64,000 nt of DNA from Candidatus Hinthialibacter antarcticus (GTDB taxonomy: Bacteria > Hinthialibacterota > Hinthialibacteria > Hinthialibacterales > Hinthialibacteraceae): positions 82,065-146,064 of the forward strand of contig JAVCCE010000007.1 in NCBI GenBank assembly GCA_030765645.1. Reading direction: 5' to 3'. Shown one piece after another: positions 54,745 through 63,855 of this stretch. Below the pieces are notes generated by a model. The model made no database searches and was not told where the DNA came from. It saw nothing but the letters and a program-made list of their open reading frames with translations. Positions within the stretch are counted from its first letter, which is position 1; every line of letters begins with the position of its first letter. Position numbers and translations under genes: made by a program.

Positions 54745-57069
54745 TTATTCGTTTGGCGATACAACAACATTGTCAACATAGACGCGGTATTTGCTTTGTA
54801 AGGCAAAACCGAACAGTCCCGGCGCCCCCTTGGTATGAGCGGTTTCATGCGGGACTTCAATCGTCCATGCGTCCGGCTCGTCATCATCGCGAGGCCAGGC
54901 TTTGGCGCGGACCACGCCAGAACCGTCGTCGTTCAGATCAACGCGCGTCTTCAAACGATACCACTTATTGGGGCTCCATTTAAATGGCGCGCCCACTTTG
55001 AGCCGCTCATGGTTTGAACTGACTTCGATCTGCTGCCAGTTGCCAACCAACGTAATGAAGTAGCGCTGATTGATAACGCCGACGTTTGACATGCCGCGTC
55101 GGTTGCCGTCGGAACGCACATCAGCCTCGACGGTGTAATTGGACGCATTCGGATCGCCAATGAAAGTAATCGCGCGTTGGAACAAGACATTGTCCAACGT
55201 CTTGGTCAAAACTTTTTCGTCTTCCAAGTCGCGCACTTCCCATTTGAAGCGGGCGCCGATCCACGGCAACGGCGGAAACGCAAACTGAACGCCGCTCTCT
55301 TTTGCATGAGGAACGCTCAACTCATATTCATTAAAATTTTCTTGATAAGGAAGATTAGGGAGAACTCGTCCTCGAATGACGCCGGACAATCCGTCCGCCT
55401 CCGCCTTGAAAGCGCCAGCGGAAACCTGTGCGTCTTTGGCGGCGACCAACTGCGTTTTTGCATTCACCGTCGCGTCCATTTGCGCTTTGACTTTTGCCGT
55501 GGGCGGAACAAACGATGCCATTTTTGCGTCATTGATTTCTTTCACAAAAAAGCCATTCGCGTCCAAGGCGCGAAACCCAAACGACTGAGATTCGCCCGGG
55601 TTTAACAATACGTCCGACGGGGTGATTTGCAGCGCAACGGCTTTGCCCGCTTTGGGTTCTTTATATTCAGGCCATTCAATCGGGGCCGCGTTCCCGCCTT
55701 TGGTTCCAAAGCAATATAATTTGCTAGTGGTGTGAACGTAGACTTTTCCGTTCCAGGCGACGGGCGAGCCAATGGCGCCGCCTTCTAATTGAATATTGGA
55801 AAGCACGTCGCATCCGTCCGCTTTTGGTTTGAGAATATACATCTGACCATTCACGATGGGGATATAGAGTTTACCATCGGCGTACAGCGGCGAAGCGTGC
55901 AACTGGCTGTTGGATAGTTTTTCCGTCCATACTGTTTTTCCGGTTTTCGCATCGAGGCAAAAGAGCATCCCGGTTTTATCCACTTGATACACGCGGTCGC
56001 CAACCAATGTCGGCGAACTGGTAAACATCGAAATGTCGTCATTGCGCCAGAGTTCATACGATTGGTCGAGCACCTTGGGCGCTTCTTCGCCGGGGGCGGG
56101 TTCTGCGCCAAGTTTGATTGCGATCATGCGGCCTTCGGTTGAAGCGTCCGTATTTTCTTTTCCATGAGGAATGATCAACATATCGCCATGAATCACCGGC
56201 GACGAATTGACGCCGCCGCGCGACATGCGATAACGCCAGATCGGCTCGCCATTTTTCGTATTCACGCAAACGATGTTGCCGCAGCCCGTGCCCACATAAA
56301 ATACGCGCTTTCCATTGCGCCATTCAAAGACTGGCGTCGAGAACGAACTGTCTTGCGGCTGGATGCCCGGCGTTGAAGACCAATACAACTCGCCTGTTTT
56401 TTTATTGAACGCATAAAAGCGGTCTCTGGCGGGGCCGTCCGCGCCCCAATACGATGTGATGCCGCGAGCAATAGCCAAATCGCCGTCGATCACAATGCAA
56501 CCCACACGCCCATTGGGAAACGTCAAACGCCCAAAGCGCTCCATCATGGAATGCTGCCAAACCAGATCGCCGTCAGGCGTAAAGCAAGAAACCACGCCAG
56601 CGGTGGTCATTAAATAGACGTTGCCTGTATCGGGATCGACGGTCGGCGCGCCAATGCTGTAGCGCTCATAAACCGTATCGCTTAAAAAATCGTTGAAGCC
56701 CTGCTTCCAGACTTCCTTACCCGTTTCAGGATTGAGTTCAACCAGATATTCGCGCAGCCCCGATTGCGCCGCGCGCGGGGTGATGTCGTTGCTGTTTTTC
56801 GCCGTCGCATCGTCACCTTTATACCCCCAAACATACATGCGGCCATTGGCGACCACGGGCGAACCGCGGCCTTGCATGTCATACGTCCAAAGCAGGTTGC
56901 CGTCTTCGAGTTTAAATTCACTTGGCAACCCCGTAACAGGCGAGACGCCGTTTTGCCCGGGCCCGCGCCAACTCAACCAGCCGTCGACCGCATCGGCGCC
57001 CAATGGAGCGGTCAATACAATCGCCAGTAAGAAAACAATCGCTGCTTTTCGATATACAGAGGGATACAT
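54745..57069 (-). CDS. PQQ-like propeller with C-terminal jelly-roll domain, secreted
   Basis: 774 residues; AGGATC before the ATG; signal peptide about 1-27. WLSWRGPGQNGVSPVTGLPS starts an eight-blade propeller (to about 480), a linker-like beta domain with PSDVLLNPGESQSFGFRALD (about 495-570), then a jelly-roll module (about 585-774) like that of the protein at 34862-35512. Combination suggests a surface protein that binds or senses something; no enzyme motif seen. 28 bases after the previous gene. Confidence 0.85.
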   Translation of the reverse strand: MYPSVYRKAAIVFLLAIVLTAPLGADAVDGWLSWRGPGQNGVSPVTGLPSEFKLEDGNLLWTYDMQGRGSPVVANGRMYVWGYKGDDATAKNSNDITPRAAQSGLREYLVELNPETGKEVWKQGFNDFLSDTVYERYSIGAPTVDPDTGNVYLMTTAGVVSCFTPDGDLVWQHSMMERFGRLTFPNGRVGCIVIDGDLAIARGITSYWGADGPARDRFYAFNKKTGELYWSSTPGIQPQDSSFSTPVFEWRNGKRVFYVGTGCGNIVCVNTKNGEPIWRYRMSRGGVNSSPVIHGDMLIIPHGKENTDASTEGRMIAIKLGAEPAPGEEAPKVLDQSYELWRNDDISMFTSSPTLVGDRVYQVDKTGMLFCLDAKTGKTVWTEKLSNSQLHASPLYADGKLYIPIVNGQMYILKPKADGCDVLSNIQLEGGAIGSPVAWNGKVYVHTTSKLYCFGTKGGNAAPIEWPEYKEPKAGKAVALQITPSDVLLNPGESQSFGFRALDANGFFVKEINDAKMASFVPPTAKVKAQMDATVNAKTQLVAAKDAQVSAGAFKAEADGLSGVIRGRVLPNLPYQENFNEYELSVPHAKESGVQFAFPPLPWIGARFKWEVRDLEDEKVLTKTLDNVLFQRAITFIGDPNASNYTVEADVRSDGNRRGMSNVGVINQRYFITLVGNWQQIEVSSNHERLKVGAPFKWSPNKWYRLKTRVDLNDDGSGVVRAKAWPRDDDEPDAWTIEVPHETAHTKGAPGLFGFALQSKYRVYVDNVVVSPNE

Positions 57070-57189
57070 TATGCTTTGATCCTATCTAAAATTATTGGTA
57101 TAAAACGCCGTTTTACTATTAACCTATTTCGCCGAAAGCAAAGCCTACGACGGCCTCGCACGGAGTTCATCAAACACGGTGACTCACAT

Positions 57190-57540
57190 CTATGTGCTGC
57201 GGATGTCGAGACAAAGAAGAATGCCTTGCGCGTTGCGCAAAAAGAGTTTTCCGTTCGCAATCGCTGGTTCTGTCCAGCATTTTCCCCCGATGACTTGCGC
57301 GCGGGAAATTGTATTAAATTTTTCGGGAGACGGTTCGACGAACAACAACTCGCCCTGCCCCGTCAATAGAACCAGTTTCCCATCTGCTGACAATACGGAC
57401 GTTTTTGAGATAGATGTTTCGCTCCAAACCATGCAGCGCTGCGGCCAATCGGCTGCGTTTACAACAGGGTGCAAAAAACTGAAGCAGAAAAAAATAAAGC
57501 AAAGAATAAAAACAATACGTCCATACGACTTATTCAACAT
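57190..57540 (-). CDS. Internally deleted PQQ-like propeller protein
   Basis: 116 residues with intact signals: GGTGAG before the ATG, signal peptide about 1-29 ending VNAADWPQ. That opening then jumps directly to sequence matching the last blade of the following gene: SADGKLVLLTGQGELLFVEPSPE, VIGGKCWTEPAIANGKLFLRNAQGILLCLD, against LADGKLVVLGGKGELVIAEASPE and ILGGTCWSCPVLSNGMLYARNARGDMVALD. About 280 residues between are missing while frame is kept. Best read as a paralogue reduced to one blade; may be a pseudogene or a real small protein. Confidence 0.75.
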   Translation of the reverse strand: MLNKSYGRIVFILCFIFFCFSFLHPVVNAADWPQRCMVWSETSISKTSVLSADGKLVLLTGQGELLFVEPSPEKFNTISRAQVIGGKCWTEPAIANGKLFLRNAQGILLCLDIRST

Positions 57541-57753
57541 AGGTCACTCACCATTCATTGAAACTCAATGAGATACGAATGGGCCTTCAAAACACGAAGA
57601 TGGGAAAATGAGCGGGGGTGAGGATGGCCTCAATTCATACTATAAGTCTAATGATAAATAAAAAAAGTTCCATAAAGCAATATATTTTCTTGTATTCATA
57701 TCACACGATTTAGAGCTGCCAGGCTCAAAACTTTATCCTAACAGAAATGAAAT

Positions 57754-57784
57754 AAAAAACGGGACGCAATGGAAGCGCCCCGTT
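57754..57784 (-). terminator. Terminator of the 57810-59018 gene
   Basis: On the minus strand ACGGGGCGC/GCGTCCCGT (57759-57767 with 57775-57783, one mismatch) followed by TTTTTTATT. About 25 bases after the stop at 57810. The rest of 57541-57809 holds nothing else I can support. Confidence 0.88.
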
Positions 57785-57809
57785 TACAATTATATATCGA
57801 AGTGAGAAA

Positions 57810-59018
57810 TCAACTGGCTTTCATATCTAACGCAACCATGTCGCCGCGCGCATTGCGGGCGTAAAGCATTCCATTCGATAAAACCGGACAAGACCAGCAG
57901 GTTCCGCCAAGAATCTGCTTCCTGCCGGTTGGATTCAGGCCTTCCGGTGATGCTTCGGCGATCACCAATTCGCCTTTTCCGCCTAGAACGACCAGTTTTC
58001 CATCAGCAAGCATTAACGAACCTTTGCCCAAACCGCCGTCTTTCCATTTGAGTTCGCCCGTTTTGGCGTCGAGACATTTCAACTGGCTCTCATCAAAGCC
58101 ATATAAATAGCCTTTGTATAAAACCGCAGCGTTCATTTGGTTGCGCATGTCTTTACTCGCCCAAAGTTTTTTCGCGGTTCCATCTTTTTCAACTTCAATC
58201 ATGACGCCGCCCATGTTGTAGCCGGAAGCAATGAAAACCTTGTTTCCATCCACGATTGGAGTCGCGGCGTTGATTCCGTAATTCGTATCCCAAGCGTAGG
58301 TAGAAAACTCTTGCCCGGCTTTTAAGTCAACAATTACCATGCCCAGTTTTGGGAACGCAACAAGGTATGATTTTCCGTTAAAAGGAAACAATACGGGAGA
58401 CGCGTAGGCTTCGCCGTAGTTTTTTGTTTTCCAGACCGGGTCTCCGCCGTCAAGTTTATAGGCAGCAATCACACCAACATCTACATAAATAATGTCGTCA
58501 ACAACCAACGGAGCGCCAGCGAATCCCCATGTCGGCGTCTTGACGCCTAATTCGGATTTAAGGTCTTTTGTCCAGACGACCTTGCCTGTCTTCGCATCAA
58601 GGCAATTGAAGTGGCCTTCTTTGCTAATGGTGAATACTTTGCCGTCGTAAATCGTCGGCGTAGCAGCGGGACCGCCTTCGTGGAGGTTGTCGATCAGTTC
58701 GCATTTATAGGCGTGTTTCCAGATTTCATCACCGGTCTTGGCATCGAAACAAAAAATGTTGTCTTCACCCTTGGCTTTGTCATAGCCAGCCACATACGTC
58801 TTACCATCCACTACCGTAAATGACGTATACCCTGGCCCTAACCGGGCGCGCCATTGAATTTCAGGCCCATCGCCATCCCATTGGTTAACCCATCCGGTCT
58901 CGGATGAAATCCGGTCGCGGTTAGGGCCGTGATATTGAGGCCAATCAGCGGCTTGCACCATTCCAACGGCAAAAACACCAACTGCCGTCAGTATAAGCAT
59001 CTGTTTGAGTGTACGCAT
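57810..59018 (-). CDS. PQQ-like beta-propeller protein, secreted
   Basis: 402 residues; GGAGAAGAAG before the ATG; signal peptide about 1-23 ending VQAADWPQ. ADWPQYHGPNRDRISSETG followed by seven blades (IYDGKVFTISKEGHFNCLDAKTGKVVWTKDL and others) is the classic form in planctomycete-like phyla. Role unknown; BamB-like or outer-surface. Serves as the full-length parent for the shortened copy at 57190. Confidence 0.88.
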   Translation of the reverse strand: MRTLKQMLILTAVGVFAVGMVQAADWPQYHGPNRDRISSETGWVNQWDGDGPEIQWRARLGPGYTSFTVVDGKTYVAGYDKAKGEDNIFCFDAKTGDEIWKHAYKCELIDNLHEGGPAATPTIYDGKVFTISKEGHFNCLDAKTGKVVWTKDLKSELGVKTPTWGFAGAPLVVDDIIYVDVGVIAAYKLDGGDPVWKTKNYGEAYASPVLFPFNGKSYLVAFPKLGMVIVDLKAGQEFSTYAWDTNYGINAATPIVDGNKVFIASGYNMGGVMIEVEKDGTAKKLWASKDMRNQMNAAVLYKGYLYGFDESQLKCLDAKTGELKWKDGGLGKGSLMLADGKLVVLGGKGELVIAEASPEGLNPTGRKQILGGTCWSCPVLSNGMLYARNARGDMVALDMKAS

Positions 59019-59282
59019 TGTCTTCTTCTCCAGTTATTGTGTAAAAATATGAATTCAATGGATTACGCTAACGTATAGTTGATTGTAACAATCTTTTTGA
59101 TTACCCAAAAAAAGTTTTCTCAATTTCTATGCAGAAATAAAAAAATGATTGAGTAAGGAACTTTCTACCACTTGTTGCAGACGAATAGTCGGAATATCTT
59201 TTAAAAATGTTCAACACCATCTTCGAAATATCAACCGAAAACTGAAAATCAACCAAATCATTGATGAAAGCGAGAAATTATT
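59019..59282. other. Divergent intergenic region
   Basis: 264 AT-rich bases between two divergent genes; promoters expected but no motif is convincing. Nothing else seen. Confidence 0.4.
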
Positions 59283-59891
59283 ATGAGCCAATCGCCCATT
59301 GCGATTCGCCCAAAGCAGAAACGAAAAGCATTTACTCTGATTGAACTTTTGATCGTCGTCGCCATTATTGGCATCTTAGCGGCCATCGCGGTTCCCAATT
59401 TCATTAACGCTCAAGTCAGGGCCAAAGTCGCCCGCGCCCAGGCTGACATGAAAGCATTAACAACAGCCATCGAATCCTACCAGATCGACAACAATTCATT
59501 TCCGCCCGATGGCGACGATTTGGAGCAATTCAACCCAAGCGACTATAATTCCGCTGCGCGTATGCGCCTGCTAACCACGCCAGTCTCATATATTAGCAGC
59601 CTGCCGACGGATCCGTTTCATACTCAGGCATTAGAATTCTCAGGTGTTGAATTATTGTTCCCAGGCAATCCGCCCCACACATACTCTTACAACACTTGGG
59701 GCGCATTCGCCAGCGACGGTTTTCAGCCAGCCAACAATGGCATTCCTGATAACTATGGAGTCACCTCACTCGGCCCCAACCAGATATTCAATTCGGCGGC
59801 CGGGTTCCCCATTCAATACAACATAACCAACGGCACCATTTCAGACGGCGACATCATCATTCGCGGCGGCGCCAAGACGCCATTTAGCTAA
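59283..59891 (+). CDS. Pseudopilin-like protein, second copy
   Basis: 202 residues. 16-residue basic leader ending KRKA, then F17-TLIELLIVVAIIG and PNFINAQVRAKVARAQADMKAL. Residue -1 is Ala, not Gly, so processing by prepilin peptidase may be less efficient. C-terminal domain is Asn/Pro-rich (NAAGFPIQYNITNGTISDGDIIIRGG), matching the secreted pseudopilin class. Own terminator; monocistronic. Confidence 0.9.
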   Translation: MSQSPIAIRPKQKRKAFTLIELLIVVAIIGILAAIAVPNFINAQVRAKVARAQADMKALTTAIESYQIDNNSFPPDGDDLEQFNPSDYNSAARMRLLTTPVSYISSLPTDPFHTQALEFSGVELLFPGNPPHTYSYNTWGAFASDGFQPANNGIPDNYGVTSLGPNQIFNSAAGFPIQYNITNGTISDGDIIIRGGAKTPFS

Positions 59892-59918
59892 ATTGCTCGA
59901 TGAATAGAAATTATCAAC

Positions 59919-59946
59919 GGGGCGGTCAGTTTGACCGCCCTATTTA
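59919..59946 (+). terminator. Rho-independent terminator after pseudopilin
   Basis: GGGCGGTCA/TGACCGCCC nine-base perfect stem (59920-59928, 59932-59940), three-base loop, followed by TATTTA. About 28 bases after the stop. Confidence 0.85.
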
Positions 59947-60002
59947 CGTTTACTGTCAGATGAAATATGATTTCGCCCATCCTTACTATCAGGAAATCAC
60001 CC

Positions 60003-60485
60003 ATGAAACTGTTCATATCATCCCCACTAGGCTTTGCAGAAAGCACCACTAGATTTCGTGAAACGCTACAAACATGCCTGCAAGCAAAGTCCCTTGACAT
60101 TATCGATCCCTGGTCAACCGCATCAGATTTAGAATCCGAATTTAAAAAAGCAGAATCAATTGATAAATTAGATGTTAGAAATGATTCTCTCCATTCGATC
60201 TCAATGAAAATCGCCGAGCGGAACGCAGCAAATATCCGGGAATGCGAATTAATGCTGGCGGTACTCGACGGCGTCGATGTTGATTCGGGCACCGCCTCAG
60301 AAATCGGATACGCCTTTGCATTAGGCAAACGCATTTACGGCCTTCGCACCGACTTTCGCCGCGCAGGCGAGAACGAAGGCGTCTGCGTCAACCTGCAAGT
60401 ACAATATTGGATCGAAGCCAGCGGCGGCTGTATCGTACGATCCGTTAACGAACTCGAACAACTTGATTTATCACAAACGAATTAA
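60003..60485 (+). CDS. Nucleoside 2-deoxyribosyltransferase-like protein
   Basis: 160 residues from ATG at 60003 (AGGAAA upstream). MKLFISSPLGFAE at the start, then LAVLDGVDVDSGTASEIGYAFALGKRIYGLRTDFR, the NDT-family signature in which the Asp and Glu (D in DGVDVDSG, E in SEIG) form the base-binding/catalytic site. Would exchange bases between deoxynucleosides or cleave the glycosidic bond; some family members are toxins or defence enzymes. Convergent with the next gene. Confidence 0.88.
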   Translation: MKLFISSPLGFAESTTRFRETLQTCLQAKSLDIIDPWSTASDLESEFKKAESIDKLDVRNDSLHSISMKIAERNAANIRECELMLAVLDGVDVDSGTASEIGYAFALGKRIYGLRTDFRRAGENEGVCVNLQVQYWIEASGGCIVRSVNELEQLDLSQTN

Positions 60486-60507
60486 GACTCAACCCTGGGA
60501 GCGTCCC

Positions 60508-61224
60508 TCAAGCCGCCCCGCACATTAGACTGTCACCGTAATTCATAATCCTCAACCTCGCAGCGGTTTCATGCGGCGCTGGACGAACGGACGCACAAAA
60601 TAATTCCAACCCCTCTTTATTCAAATAAGAATCAAGACCATTTCTTGACATTGCATCATAAAGTCTGTAAGAACGCCAAGTTAAATCACGAATCAATTCA
60701 TTGCCTGGTAAATCAATTAAGTCTTGGACCGTTTGGATTGACCGTGAAAATAATGGGGAGCGATGAGACTCGTCCAGCCCTTGATTCGCAATCATTTCAA
60801 AGAGCGCAAGCACTAAACATTGACGGTTCAATGTCTCTTCATCCATTGAATCCAACCGCCGTCGCGCCGGGTTAAGCGCCTCGACATATCCTTCGTGTAA
60901 ATGAAAAAACGCTTGCACAAATCGCGCCGGGAGCCAAGGGTCGTCCGGGCCAGGCCCGTAGGCAAAATCGCCAATCGGCGCATCGCTGCACCAACACGCC
61001 CCTGACCAAGCAGATAGTAATTCTTTTGGAGCGAGGTGGTAATAATACTGAATACGAATGTTGAAGGCAATTCGGACCCACTCGTCCTCCGCCTCCGTGA
61101 GATATCCAGGCTGGTACGACTCAACAGGGTAAGATTGCTCGAGTGATTGAGGACTATCCTGCCAGTTAACCGCCAAGCGGTTAGTGGAGGTTATCCAGCT
61201 TTGAGAATTGTGGGTGCTGTGCAT
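60508..61224 (-). CDS. Protein of unknown function
   Basis: 238 residues; a good AGGAGA site before the ATG. No signal or membrane segment. Acidic and helix-rich, with WCSDAPIGDFAYGPGPDDPWLPARFVQAFFHLHEGYVEALNPARRR and a C-terminal MSRNGLDSYLNKEGLELFC. I recognise no family. Convergent with the NDT-like gene (22-base gap), so not in its operon. Confidence 0.7.
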   Translation of the reverse strand: MHSTHNSQSWITSTNRLAVNWQDSPQSLEQSYPVESYQPGYLTEAEDEWVRIAFNIRIQYYYHLAPKELLSAWSGACWCSDAPIGDFAYGPGPDDPWLPARFVQAFFHLHEGYVEALNPARRRLDSMDEETLNRQCLVLALFEMIANQGLDESHRSPLFSRSIQTVQDLIDLPGNELIRDLTWRSYRLYDAMSRNGLDSYLNKEGLELFCASVRPAPHETAARLRIMNYGDSLMCGAA

Positions 61225-61440
61225 TTGGCTCTCCTAACTGAACACTTTATCAATAGTGAACATAATAACACTTATCGGTGGAGAGTCAAGAAATCTTTAG
61301 ATTATTTTTGCTTAAATGTTCACTTTCCTTATCTAGAATCTATTAATTGGTTCCGACTCTTATGAGTTGTATTGGTATTTGTGGTATTGTTGTTAAGGCA
61401 AAATTGCATCGAAATTTTATTCCAAGGCGGGAATTTAAAG

Positions 61441-63681
61441 ATGAATCGCATTCACTTCATTGCTGTTTTTCTCCTTATCTCCACCATCAATTCTGTAGCA
61501 AGTTCTCTCGATGTGGATTTACTATCGAAATACAACGTCACCTGGAATTCACCCAGCCAAGACCACAACGGCTCTATGCCCATCGGAAACGGCGACACCG
61601 GCATGAACGTCTGGGTAGAGCAAAACGGCGACCTCGTCCTACTGCTCAGCAAAACGGACGCCTGGAGCGAAAACGCAGCCCTGCTCAAACTCGGGCGCGT
61701 AAGGTTGTCTTTTTCGCCCAATCCATTCGCTGATGGTAAAACATTCAATCAAACGTTGCAGCTTCGTACAAGCGATATCCTCATCAGAGCCGGTGAAGGG
61801 GAAAAAGAATTTGGAGTTCATATTTGGGTTGACGCTAATAATCCCGTAATTCACGTGAGCACAGTCAGCAAATCTGAACACGATGTCTCTGCAAAATTAG
61901 ACGTCTGGCGAAAACAAAAGCGTGAACTCAAAGATAATGAGTTAAACCGCGTCTATGGGCTACAAAGCGCACCGTTTCCGGTTTATTCCTATCCCGATAC
62001 GGTTTGTGAGGGATATGAAGACCAGATTGTCTGGTATCACCGCAATCAGCATTCGATATGGCAAGACAACCTGAAACATCAAGGTATGGAAGCCTTCATC
62101 CAGCAATCAAGCGATCCGTTGATGAATCTCACATTCGGCGGCGGCATTATAGGAGAGGGATTAAAGAATGACTCTCCTGATCGGTTAGTTTCCACTTCCC
62201 CACAGAAGAATTTTGATATCGCGATCTACCCTCTGACTTCACAAACAGAAACGGAACAAGAATGGCTCGAAACATTAGAGTCTAACATTAAGCGGTTTTC
62301 GGCGAATAATCTTCATGACGATTTAACAAAACACTTTGCCTGGTGGGATGAGTTTTGGAACCGCAGTTGGATTTACGTCAAAGGCAGCGATGAAGCCGAA
62401 ACCGTCACGCGCGGGTATGTGCTGCAACGCTGGGTCACCGCTTGCGCGGGCCGTGGGCGCTTTCCGATCAAGTTTAACGGTTCCATCTTCACTGTTGACG
62501 GCGATGGCTTTGATGCTGACTACCGCCGTTGGGGCGGCCCTTATTGGTGGCAAAACACCCGCCTTCCCTACTGGCCCATGCTGGCGTGCGGCGATTTTGA
62601 TCTGATGCCGCCGCTGTTCAAGATGTATCAAGACATGACGCCGCTGGCCGAGTTCCGTACGCAGACTTGGTTTGGACATCCTGGCGCCTTCATCGGCGAG
62701 ACTGTCTACACTTGGGGAATGTACAACAATGAAAACTATGGTTGGGAACGCGACCCTGATTTGCCAGTGAGTGAGTTGACCAATACATACATCCGCCGCG
62801 AGTATACCGCATCGCTTGAGTTGCTCGCGATGATGATTGACTACTATCACTACACAATGGACGAAGCGTTTCTCAACGACGCCTTGCTACCGATGAGCGA
62901 TTCTTATCTGGCGTTTTGGGACAAGCATTACGAAACGAACCAAGACGGATATCTGGTGATGTATCCTGCGCAGGCATTGGAGACATTGCAAGACGCCAAA
63001 AATCCGACGCCTGATGTTGCAGGGCTGCATTGGGTTTTGAAGCGTCTTCTTGCTCTAAGTGAAGAGCAAGCCACTGAATCGCGCATTGCTTTTTGGGGAA
63101 ATCTGCTAAAGAAAATCCCGCCATTGATTACGAAGGACACCGACGAGGGCGAGATCATTGCGGGAGCGGAAGCGACGTACGCTCCACCGGGCAATTCAGA
63201 AAACCCCGAGTTGTACACCGTCTTTCCATTTCGGCTGTTTGGCGTGGAAAAGGTAGGGATAGAACTCGCCCGCCGCACGTTCATGCAACGCAAAAATAGA
63301 GGCCCCGTCGGTTGGCGGCAGGACGATACGCAGGCGGCCTATCTGGGCTTAACAGATATCGCGAAAGACTACCTTGTCAAACGCGCCAGTACAAAGCACG
63401 ACGGCAGCCGCTTCTCTGCATTTTGGGGGCCGAACTTCGATTGGGTTCCCGACCAGGACCACGGCGGCAACTTGATGAAAGCACTGCAAACCATGCTGCT
63501 GCAAACCGACGATGGAAAGATTTATCTCACGCCCGCATGGCCTGATGATTGGGACGCTGAGTTTAAACTCCATGCCCCCATGCAAACCACCATCGAAGGC
63601 AAGATCAAAAACGGCGAAATCACAAGTTTGATCGTTCAGCCGGAATCAAGGAAGAAGGATGTTGTGATTGTTGAGGAGTAA
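61441..63681 (+). CDS. Secreted glycoside-hydrolase-like protein (DUF5703/GH95-like)
   Basis: 746 residues from ATG at 61441; signal peptide about 1-20 (ends SVASS). N-terminal beta domain with MPIGNGDTGMNVWVEQNGDLVLLLSKTDAWSE (family DUF5703), then an (alpha/alpha)6-barrel part (about 290-690) with RRWGGPYWWQNTRLPYWPMLACGDFD, resembling GH95 alpha-L-fucosidase-like enzymes, and a C-terminal beta domain. Likely hydrolyses an extracellular glycan. Catalytic residues cannot be assigned by eye. Fits the sulfatase earlier in the window as part of a glycan-using lifestyle. Confidence 0.82.
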   Translation: MNRIHFIAVFLLISTINSVASSLDVDLLSKYNVTWNSPSQDHNGSMPIGNGDTGMNVWVEQNGDLVLLLSKTDAWSENAALLKLGRVRLSFSPNPFADGKTFNQTLQLRTSDILIRAGEGEKEFGVHIWVDANNPVIHVSTVSKSEHDVSAKLDVWRKQKRELKDNELNRVYGLQSAPFPVYSYPDTVCEGYEDQIVWYHRNQHSIWQDNLKHQGMEAFIQQSSDPLMNLTFGGGIIGEGLKNDSPDRLVSTSPQKNFDIAIYPLTSQTETEQEWLETLESNIKRFSANNLHDDLTKHFAWWDEFWNRSWIYVKGSDEAETVTRGYVLQRWVTACAGRGRFPIKFNGSIFTVDGDGFDADYRRWGGPYWWQNTRLPYWPMLACGDFDLMPPLFKMYQDMTPLAEFRTQTWFGHPGAFIGETVYTWGMYNNENYGWERDPDLPVSELTNTYIRREYTASLELLAMMIDYYHYTMDEAFLNDALLPMSDSYLAFWDKHYETNQDGYLVMYPAQALETLQDAKNPTPDVAGLHWVLKRLLALSEEQATESRIAFWGNLLKKIPPLITKDTDEGEIIAGAEATYAPPGNSENPELYTVFPFRLFGVEKVGIELARRTFMQRKNRGPVGWRQDDTQAAYLGLTDIAKDYLVKRASTKHDGSRFSAFWGPNFDWVPDQDHGGNLMKALQTMLLQTDDGKIYLTPAWPDDWDAEFKLHAPMQTTIEGKIKNGEITSLIVQPESRKKDVVIVEE

Positions 63682-63686
63682 AGTGA

Positions 63687-63762
63687 ATCCCTTCTCCCTC
63701 TGAGAGAAGGCTAGGATGAGGGTTTAATTTGTGCATTACAAAAACGATATCCAAGCCCTCAC
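63687..63762 (+). repeat. Repeat family B, copy 2
   Basis: 76 bases, three mismatches from 10632-10707, same orientation; begins five bases after the GH-like stop, so may also act in its termination. Confidence 0.88.
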
Positions 63763-63855
63763 ACCATCAGCTGCGGGCGGGCCCGACCCTGGCTTAAATG
63801 TTCAGTGGTAGGTTTGGGTGGTTTATGATGAAGAAGATTCAAATGGCGGGTCGAT

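Noticed and set aside
46373..59018. Calling the propeller proteins PQQ-dependent dehydrogenases
   Set aside because: Only the blade repeats are seen; no catalytic Asp/Ca site pattern or cytochrome domain, so the enzyme call is not justified.
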